From Mycobacterium sp. 852014-50255_SCH5639931 (GTDB lineage: Bacteria; Actinomycetota; Actinomycetes; Mycobacteriales; Mycobacteriaceae): DNA of 64,000 nt. The stretch spans positions 1-64,000 of the forward strand of contig NZ_LZSV01000022.1 of the NCBI RefSeq assembly GCF_001665605.1. The letters are read 5' to 3'. How positions within the stretch are numbered: the stretch's first letter is position 1; each line of letters begins with the position of its first letter. The position numbers and the translations under genes are program-made. Shown piece by piece: positions 58,372 to 64,000 of the stretch. The notes under the pieces were generated by a model. That model was given only the letters and a program-made list of their open reading frames with translations, searched no databases and was not told where the DNA came from.

Positions 58372-59153
58372 GCTCCCAGATGACGCCCGTGATGCAGGCG
58401 GCGAGTGCCTTCGCGCTCGTCGGGGGCATCGGGTTCACCGCCCTCGGCGTGTACCTCAGCGTTCGGCGGCGCCGCCTCCACCCCCTCCTGCTGCTGTGCA
58501 TCTCGGCGATGTCGTTTTCGTGGATCGAGGCCCCCTATGACTGGGCGATGTACGCGCAGTTCCCGCCGGCAATCCCCCGCATGCCGTCGTGGTGGCCGCT
58601 GAACGTGACGTGGGGTGGACTGCCGTTGTTCGTTCCCGTCGGCTACATCTCCTACTTCGTGCTGCCAGCCGTGACGGGCACGGCGCTCGGGCGATGGTTG
58701 AGCGGTCGGTTCGGATGGCGAAGGCCCCCAACGTTGTTGGTGGTTGGTCTTGTCGTCGGCTTCTGCTGGGCGCTGTTCTTCAACGGGTTCCTCGGCGCCA
58801 AGCTCGGCGTGTTCTACTACGGCCGGGTCATCCCCGGGCTGGCGATCCGCGAGGGCACCGTGCATCAGTACCCGCTGTACGACTCCCTCGCGATGGCCAT
58901 CCAGATGATGGTCTTCACCTATCTGCTGGGCCGCACCGACCCGCAAGGACGAAACGTCATCGAGATGTGGGCCGAGAACAGGGCGAAGAGCCGCCTGGGT
59001 TCGTCGCTGCTGTCCGTCGTCGCTGTGGTCGTCGTCGGAAACGTCCTCTATGGCGCGGTTTTCGCGCCGCACCTCGTCACGAAGCTGGGCGGCTGGGTGA
59101 CCGCGGGACCGACGGAGCAGTTGTTTCCGGGCGTGCCGAATCAACCCGAGTAG
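58368..59153 (+). CDS. Spirocyclase AveC-family membrane protein
   Basis: 261 aa from the GTG at 58368. Seven or so transmembrane segments are visible (about 11-30, 38-58, 83-108, 120-141, 165-190, 200-222, 225-245 region). The pattern WIEAPYDWAMYAQFPP and the WGGLPLFVPVGY stretch match the AveC family, named for the avermectin spirocyclase, common in mycobacteria with several paralogs of unknown substrate. It is translated with the small membrane protein upstream, under the shared GATAGT operator. Confidence 0.8.
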   Translation: MSSQMTPVMQAASAFALVGGIGFTALGVYLSVRRRRLHPLLLLCISAMSFSWIEAPYDWAMYAQFPPAIPRMPSWWPLNVTWGGLPLFVPVGYISYFVLPAVTGTALGRWLSGRFGWRRPPTLLVVGLVVGFCWALFFNGFLGAKLGVFYYGRVIPGLAIREGTVHQYPLYDSLAMAIQMMVFTYLLGRTDPQGRNVIEMWAENRAKSRLGSSLLSVVAVVVVGNVLYGAVFAPHLVTKLGGWVTAGPTEQLFPGVPNQPE

Positions 59154-59169
59154 TTACTTGCCCCGGCGG

Positions 59170-60144
59170 TCACCCAAGAGCCTCGGGCAGCACAACCTCT
59201 CCCACGCGCTTGAGATACGACCACGCGACGTCCGGTGGCAGCCCGCCGCACAGCGGTGACAGGTTGAGGACCTGGCCGGCGCGGACCCGCGAGATCGCCT
59301 CGGGGACAGAGATAATCACGTGTGATGTCCCGGTCGCACGCAGCTCGTCCACGGTGTTGACGTGGCTGAATCCCGCCGTCGTCTCGTCCCCGGGGTTCCA
59401 CGCGGCATAGGTGCGCACATCGTGCAGCAGGTGCTCGCCGATCTCTTTCCACGCCTGCTCCACGTCGTCGGCGACGAAGACGACCGAGGGCGTGTCGCGG
59501 TCGGGAAAGAAGGTGGGCCCGGGCTGGTGGCCGTGCTCCCGGCAGGCCTCTTCGTAGGCTTCCTGCATGCCTGGTGCGTTGGCGTTGCCCAGCATGCCCA
59601 GGCCATACCTGCCGGCCCGGCGGGCCGCTGCCAACGTTCCGCCGCCCCACATCAGTGCCGGCCCGCCGGGAGTCAGCGGACGCGGTGTGACGGTGATCCG
59701 CCTTCCGTCTTCGACGACGGTTTCACCGGCAAGCAGTCGCCGTAACAGCGCGAGTTTCTCGTCGCAGAGGCGGCCACGCGTCTTGATCGGCACACCGAAG
59801 TGCTCGAACTCCTCGGGCCGATAGCCCAACGCCAGGATGTAGGACGCCCGCCCGTTGCTGATGATGTCGAGGACCGCCATGTCCTCGGCGAGACGCACGG
59901 TTTCGTAGAACGGAAGAATCAGGATCAGGCTCAGCGCCAGACGCTGCGTTCGCCCGGCCACGGCCGAGGCCAGCAGAAGCGGTGACGGCAGGTAGCCGTC
60001 CTCCGACCCGTGATGCTCGCACAGCACAGCGGCCAGACCGCCGTGTTCCTCGGCCCAGGCGCACATTTCGGGTGCCGCGGCGTACAGATCGGTTGGGGGC
60101 GCGGCCCATTCGGGATCGCGCATGTCGAAGCGCAGCGTGTACAC
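59170..60144 (-). CDS. LLM-class flavin/F420-dependent oxidoreductase
   Basis: 324 aa luciferase-like TIM barrel: MYTLRFDMRDPEWAAPPTDLYAAAPEMCAWAEEHGG, EHHGSEDGYLPSPL, RTQRLALSLILILPFYETVRLAEDMAVLDIISNGRASYILALGY. It is closely similar to the protein encoded at 61263-62240 along its entire length (same opening residues, RPLTPGGPALMWGGGT against ACGSPGGPMMLIAGG, and CGGLPPDVAWSYL against CGGIAPDVAWPYL), so the two are paralogs. It is encoded downstream of the DapB-like gene. Confidence 0.88.
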   Translation of the reverse strand: MYTLRFDMRDPEWAAPPTDLYAAAPEMCAWAEEHGGLAAVLCEHHGSEDGYLPSPLLLASAVAGRTQRLALSLILILPFYETVRLAEDMAVLDIISNGRASYILALGYRPEEFEHFGVPIKTRGRLCDEKLALLRRLLAGETVVEDGRRITVTPRPLTPGGPALMWGGGTLAAARRAGRYGLGMLGNANAPGMQEAYEEACREHGHQPGPTFFPDRDTPSVVFVADDVEQAWKEIGEHLLHDVRTYAAWNPGDETTAGFSHVNTVDELRATGTSHVIISVPEAISRVRAGQVLNLSPLCGGLPPDVAWSYLKRVGEVVLPEALG

Positions 60145-60189
60145 GGCAAACTCCTAGGTGGCCTAATCTTGGTGATGCACGTTACACGC

Positions 60190-61251
60190 TCAGTCGAAGG
60201 CGTAAAGCGGCAGCGTCGTGGGAATGTCCAATGAGCTCAGCAGGCCCGGGCGCGCGTCGACGACATAGGGAATGGCATTGACCACCCGCATGGCCGTCGA
60301 CGCCATCGCGGCGTGCCCGGCGCCGTGGCCTTCGGCATCGCCGAGCGTCATCACGCAGTGGATGTCGGGATCGCCGTCGATGTCCACGCGATAGGTCGCG
60401 TCGAACTCCGAGGTGGGCCAGTCGGGCGCGACGTCGCGGGCCATTCGGATCACGTGTTCGATCACGATCGCCTCGCGGCCGTTGACCACCCCGGCGGCCC
60501 GGGTCCGCACGGCACCGCAGGTGTCCGCCTCGATGGTGCCGAACGCCACCTCGATGTCGCGCTCGGTCAACCGGCGGTCGAGCGAACCGCGCACCTGCTC
60601 CACCTCGACCCGAAGACCCTCGGCGATCAGGTATATCGGTGCCTGCCAGGCCATCTCGATGAAGCCGGGAGTCTTCAGCATCGGCTCGAAATCCAGCGGC
60701 CGGCCGAAGCCCATCCCGTCCATCATGACGTCGGCCACCGGGTAGTGATCGTTGAGCGCGACCTCGCTGGCCGTGATGGTGCGGATGTTCTTGGACTGCG
60801 TCGTCATCAGCAGGGCGAGCTGGTCGGAGGCGAACCCGGGAAAGATGCCGGAAACGTAGAACGAGGCGCCGCCGGCCTTGGCCGCCACCTCGAGTTGGTC
60901 ACGCCAGTCGGGGGCGAAATACGACGGCGGATGCACCAGGCTCGTCGAGGACGTCGACACAACGTTGATGCCGGCCCCCAGCAGCCGCAGGTAGTCGGGC
61001 ACGGCCGCACCGTCGCGTTCGGGGCCGCTGGCCGCGAACACCACGCAGTCGGGCGACAAAGCCATCAGCGCATCGGCGTCGTTGGTGGCCGCCACGCCCA
61101 GCGGCTCGCCACCGGCCAATTCGCCCGCGTCCCTGCCGACCTTGTCGCTCGAATGTACCCACACGCCAACGAGTTCCAAATCCGGCCGACGCCTGATGGC
61201 ATCGATGGCGATCGAGCCGACTCCCCCGGTGGACCACACGACAACACGCAT
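60190..61251 (-). CDS. DapB-like NAD(P)-binding reductase
   Basis: 353 aa from the ATG at 61249-61251 with AAGGAG 7 bases upstream; an ATG two codons earlier is too close to that site. N-terminal Rossmann [29 protein letters not shown] (GxxGxxG), then [11 protein letters not shown], and a mid-section resembling dihydrodipicolinate reductase (DapB) and related proteins. The usual DapB catalytic HxxxKxD is not present, so a different carbonyl or lactone substrate is likely. It is a paralog of the protein encoded at 62457 and lies between two LLM genes on the same strand. Confidence 0.83.
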   Translation of the reverse strand: MRVVVWSTGGVGSIAIDAIRRRPDLELVGVWVHSSDKVGRDAGELAGGEPLGVAATNDADALMALSPDCVVFAASGPERDGAAVPDYLRLLGAGINVVSTSSTSLVHPPSYFAPDWRDQLEVAAKAGGASFYVSGIFPGFASDQLALLMTTQSKNIRTITASEVALNDHYPVADVMMDGMGFGRPLDFEPMLKTPGFIEMAWQAPIYLIAEGLRVEVEQVRGSLDRRLTERDIEVAFGTIEADTCGAVRTRAAGVVNGREAIVIEHVIRMARDVAPDWPTSEFDATYRVDIDGDPDIHCVMTLGDAEGHGAGHAAMASTAMRVVNAIPYVVDARPGLLSSLDIPTTLPLYAFD

Positions 61252-61262
61252 CAGCATTCTCC

Positions 61263-62240
61263 TTACTGGACGTGTGCCCGCGCGGCGGCGGCCGCCGCGC
61301 GCTCTAGGTACGGCCACGCAACGTCGGGCGCGATGCCACCGCACAGCGGGTGCAGTGGCAACGGCCGGCCGCCGCGCACGTAGTCGGTCGCCTCGTCCGA
61401 GGTCAATATGCGGTACGGGCCGCGCTCTTCGCGCAGAGCCGCGACGCTGTCGGCGCGTGTGATGCTCGCGACGGAATCGTCCCGGGGCCGGTAGGAGGCC
61501 GCCATCACGGCGTCGTGCAGCAGGTGGGGCCCCAGCACATCCCACGCCTCATTCACGTCGTCAGCGACGAAAACCGCAGTGGGTGCGCCCGGGACGGGGA
61601 ACTGGACGATCCCCGGCTCATGTCCGTGCGCGCGGCACTGGGCTTCGTAGAACTCCTTCAGGCCCGGCCACTCCGTCTGGGAGACGAACCCGAGGCCGTA
61701 GCGCCCGGCCCGACGGGCGGCGGCCTCGCTGCCGCCGGCGATCAGCATCATCGGTCCACCGGGTGAACCGCACGCCGGCGTGACACGGATTGTGCGACCG
61801 CGATATTCGACGGGCTCCCCGCGCACCAGCGGCCCGAGCACCGCCAACATCTCGTCGGCCGCGCGGCCGCGGGTGGCCATGTCGACGCCGAAGTGGTCGT
61901 ACTCCTCGCGTCGATGCCCGACGCCGAACGCATACGACACCCGTCCCCGGCTGACCAGGTCGAGCACGCACATCTCTTCGGCGAGCCGGACGAGGTCCCA
62001 CAACGGAATCGGCACGGCGGCAAGCAGGATCGCCAATGTGCGTGTCCTGGCCGCGATCGCCGCGGCCAACGTCAGCGGTGCGGGCAGGTGGCCGTCGTCG
62101 GTGCCGTGATGCTCGGAGAGCACGGCCAACACGCCGCCGCGGGATTCCGCCCACGCGCACATGTCGATGGCGGCCGCATAAAGGTCGGCGGCCGGCCCGG
62201 CCCCACTCGGCGCCCGCATATCGAACCGAAGGATGAACAT
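61263..62240 (-). CDS. LLM-class flavin/F420-dependent oxidoreductase
   Basis: 325 aa, luciferase-like, beginning MFILRFDMRAPSGAGPAADLYAAAIDMCAWAESRGG, a clear paralog of 59170-60144. The operon order on the minus strand is LLM, DapB-like, LLM, with 11 and 45 bp gaps. The divergent gene at 62457 is the second DapB-like protein. LLM enzymes in mycobacteria use F420 for redox on hydrophobic substrates; the substrate here is unknown. Confidence 0.88.
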   Translation of the reverse strand: MFILRFDMRAPSGAGPAADLYAAAIDMCAWAESRGGVLAVLSEHHGTDDGHLPAPLTLAAAIAARTRTLAILLAAVPIPLWDLVRLAEEMCVLDLVSRGRVSYAFGVGHRREEYDHFGVDMATRGRAADEMLAVLGPLVRGEPVEYRGRTIRVTPACGSPGGPMMLIAGGSEAAARRAGRYGLGFVSQTEWPGLKEFYEAQCRAHGHEPGIVQFPVPGAPTAVFVADDVNEAWDVLGPHLLHDAVMAASYRPRDDSVASITRADSVAALREERGPYRILTSDEATDYVRGGRPLPLHPLCGGIAPDVAWPYLERAAAAAARAHVQ

Positions 62241-62315
62241 CAGCGCGCACCCGCGTCGCCTCTGAGGATCGGCCGGAATGCCCGCACAGCTGCAGACTAA
62301 CCTAAGATTTGTTCT

Positions 62316-62339
62316 TTAAGATAGTGCGCGCTCTCTTAA
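62316..62339. promoter_or_regulatory. Palindrome in divergent LLM / DapB-like region
   Basis: TTAAGATAGTGC followed by GCGCTCTCTTAA: 10 of 12 positions pair. It contains the GATAGTG half-site found at the 58214-58229 operator. It is 76 bp from the LLM start and 117 bp from the DapB-like start at 62457. Confidence 0.55.
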
Positions 62340-62456
62340 CCCTTGACCCCGCGGACGCGCGGCTGCTAGCTTCCGAAGCGAACGTTGGGTAACGGTCGGC
62401 GTAAAGGGCAACGGCCGCCTCAGTTTTCATCGCGCACGCATCTGAGGAGGAACAAG

Positions 62457-63554
62457 ATGACGACTCATCGCGTGGTGGTGTGGGCGACCGGCGGCATCGG
62501 ATCGATCGCGATCCGCACCATCCAGCATCGCCCCAATCTGGACTTGGTCGGGGTATGGGTGCACTCGCCGGAAAAGGACGGCAGGGACGCGGGCGAACTC
62601 GCCAACGGCGAGCCGATCGGTCTGGCGGCCACTACCGATGCCGACGCGCTGATTGCGTTGAAGCCCGATTGCGTCATCTACGCCGCCAGCGGTCCGGAAC
62701 GCGACGCGCTGGCCATCCCGGATTACGTCAGGCTGCTCGAGTCCGGCATCAACGTCGTCACGACCAGTACCACCCGCTTGGTCAACCCGCACGCCTACGA
62801 ACCCGCCGAGTGGCGCGACCAACTGGTCGCCGCGGCCAAGCAGGGCCAGGTGTCGCTGTACGCGTCGGGAATCGAGCCCGGCTTCGCCGCCGACTACCTG
62901 CCGCTGGTGCTGTCGACCCAGTCGTCGTCCATCGACAAGATTCACGCGTTCGAGATCGGCCTGTACGACGACTACGGCGTGCCCGACATCATGAGCGACG
63001 CGCTCGGTTTCGGGCGCCCACTCGACTATCAACCCTGGATCGGTTTCCCCGGCGCGATCGCCGGGGAATGGCAGGGGCAGATCCGATTGGTCGCCGACGC
63101 GCTCGGCGTCGAAGTCCAGGAAGTCCGCGAATATTTCGACCGCGCCGTCACCAACCGGACGCTGGAGGTCGCCATGGGCACCGTCGAGGCCGGAACGTGC
63201 GGCGCGCTGCGGATGCGGGCGATCGGCGTCGTCGACGGCCGGGAGGCCATCGTCATCGAGCACGTCACCCGGCTCGCGCACGACGTCGCCCCGGACTGGC
63301 CGACGGGGATCGGCGACCTGTCCTACCGCGTCATGATCAGCGGCGACCCCGACATCGATTGCACGCTGGCCGCGACGCTCAAGGACCCACGCAAGGCCGG
63401 AGTCGGCGGAATGACTTCCGGGGCCGGCGCGATGGTCGCCACCGCGATGCGCGTCGTCAACGCCGTGCCGTATGTCGTTGCGGCAGAACCGGGATTGATC
63501 AGTTCGGTGGACCTGCCGTTGACGATCCCGCAACACGCGTTTGTCGGCGGCTAG
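62457..63554 (+). CDS. DapB-like NAD(P)-binding reductase
   Basis: 365 aa from the ATG at 62457, with GAGGAGGAA upstream. N-terminal [47 protein letters not shown] aligns residue by residue with the paralog at 60190-61251, and the alignment continues through [22 protein letters not shown]. The Rossmann loop is intact. Function as for the paralog: a reductase or dehydrogenase of an unknown ring or acyl substrate. Two near-identical pairs with opposite orientation suggest a duplication. Confidence 0.83.
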   Translation: MTTHRVVVWATGGIGSIAIRTIQHRPNLDLVGVWVHSPEKDGRDAGELANGEPIGLAATTDADALIALKPDCVIYAASGPERDALAIPDYVRLLESGINVVTTSTTRLVNPHAYEPAEWRDQLVAAAKQGQVSLYASGIEPGFAADYLPLVLSTQSSSIDKIHAFEIGLYDDYGVPDIMSDALGFGRPLDYQPWIGFPGAIAGEWQGQIRLVADALGVEVQEVREYFDRAVTNRTLEVAMGTVEAGTCGALRMRAIGVVDGREAIVIEHVTRLAHDVAPDWPTGIGDLSYRVMISGDPDIDCTLAATLKDPRKAGVGGMTSGAGAMVATAMRVVNAVPYVVAAEPGLISSVDLPLTIPQHAFVGG

Positions 63555-63577
63555 GTTGCGCCGGTTACTCTGCGGGC

Positions 63578-64000
63578 GTGACGTTTAACCCGCTCGAGGA
63601 GCTCACGCTGCAGCAACTGCAGCTCCGCACGAGCATGAAATGGCGCGCGCATCCGGCCGATGTCCTGCCGCTGTGGGTCGCCGAGATGGACGTCATGCTG
63701 GCACCCACCGTGGCCGACGCGCTGCGGGCGGCCATCGACAACGGCGACACCGGATATCCGTGCGGCACCGCGCTGGCCGAAGCGGTGAGTCAATTCGCGT
63801 CTGAGCGCTGGCAGTGGCACGACCTGGACATCGGTCGCACCGCGATCGTCCCGGACGTCATGCTCGGCGGCGTGGAGCTGTTACGTCTGGTCACCGACCG
63901 CGGCGACGCCGTCATCGTCAACCCGCCGGTGTACGCCCCGTTCTACGCCTTCGTCACGCACGACGGCCGCCACGTCGTCGAAGCGCCGCTCGACGCCGAA
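63578..64000 (+). CDS. PatB/MalY-type aminotransferase (cystathionine beta-lyase), 5' part
   Basis: The first 141 codons; the gene runs off the window. It starts at a GTG (63578) as [43 protein letters not shown], the opening of M. tuberculosis Rv2294 and of PatB/MalY-family PLP enzymes, with [18 protein letters not shown] and [12 protein letters not shown] regions of the fold I domain. These enzymes cleave cystathionine or transaminate. The PLP lysine lies outside the window. It begins 23 bp after the DapB-like gene. Confidence 0.85.
   Translation, partial: MTFNPLEELTLQQLQLRTSMKWRAHPADVLPLWVAEMDVMLAPTVADALRAAIDNGDTGYPCGTALAEAVSQFASERWQWHDLDIGRTAIVPDVMLGGVELLRLVTDRGDAVIVNPPVYAPFYAFVTHDGRHVVEAPLDAE

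Noticed and set aside
1..64000. tRNA, CRISPR arrays, complete insertion sequences or prophage
   Set aside because: I saw no cloverleaf-type sequence, no regularly spaced repeats, no transposase or integrase and no phage proteins; the only repeats are the short ones listed.

Overview
This is 64 kb of high-GC mycobacterial chromosome, most like a slow-growing non-tuberculous species of the Mycobacterium avium complex type. The evidence is protein similarity recalled from M. tuberculosis: the mannosyltransferase MgtA is nearly the Rv0557 sequence, and SirA/CysH/ferrochelatase-like, FdxC-like ferredoxin, YjcE-like antiporter and an Rv2294-like PatB/MalY enzyme are all present. Lipid and xenobiotic enzymes dominate: P450s, short-chain dehydrogenases (SDRs), F420-type LLM oxidoreductases and TetR regulators. 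I see no tRNA, rRNA, CRISPR array, complete insertion sequence or prophage. Species assignment is inference.

Layout. 1-11.5 kb: end of a cutinase, a Tat-type amidase, a TetR/enoyl-CoA hydratase operon, a flavin monooxygenase facing a TetR, a coiled-coil protein, SDR, SMP-30 enzyme, and a divergent pair of membrane proteins. 11.5-17.9 kb: a VOC protein divergent from a tight operon of P450, alpha/beta hydrolase, tocopherol-cyclase-like protein and NAD-dependent epimerase, then a convergent lipoyl-less E2-type acyltransferase. 18-21 kb: a membrane pseudokinase, a secreted Cys-rich protein and an intact membrane Ser/Thr kinase. 21-28 kb: a hydrolase-methyltransferase fusion with its TetR, a NodB-type deacetylase, a GlcD-type oxidase, an acyltransferase, and two copies of a 130-bp structured repeat at gene 3' ends. 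28-33 kb: assimilatory sulfate reduction (sirA-cysH-ferrochelatase), a LysR regulator and a divergent ferredoxin gene. The sirA and ferredoxin upstream regions share one composite operator with identical spacing.

33-44.6 kb: an esterase, TetR units with clear palindromic operators, a chagasin-type lipoprotein, an ECF sigma factor, an antiporter, an AAA ATPase and a TetR/FAD-monooxygenase operon. 44.7-51.3 kb: acetolactate synthase plus acetolactate decarboxylase (acetoin pathway), mgtA, secreted and membrane proteins, a sulfurtransferase and a nucleosidase. 51.4-56.2 kb: a hydrolase-SDR-LLM-dimeric-barrel operon, a lipoprotein and an Asp-nucleophile hydrolase. 56.3-63.6 kb: P450, TetR, a tiny membrane protein coupled to an AveC-type spirocyclase-family protein, and two paralogous pairs of LLM oxidoreductase plus DapB-like reductase, with related GATAGTG palindromes. 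The window ends inside a PatB/MalY gene.

Many transcription units are tightly coupled by 4-base stop/start overlaps, and several TetR genes have perfect inverted repeats beside their starts. The observations I consider most worth following are the shared sirA/ferredoxin operator, the pseudokinase beside an active kinase, the tocopherol-cyclase operon, the repeat pair and the AveC/LLM/DapB-like cluster.
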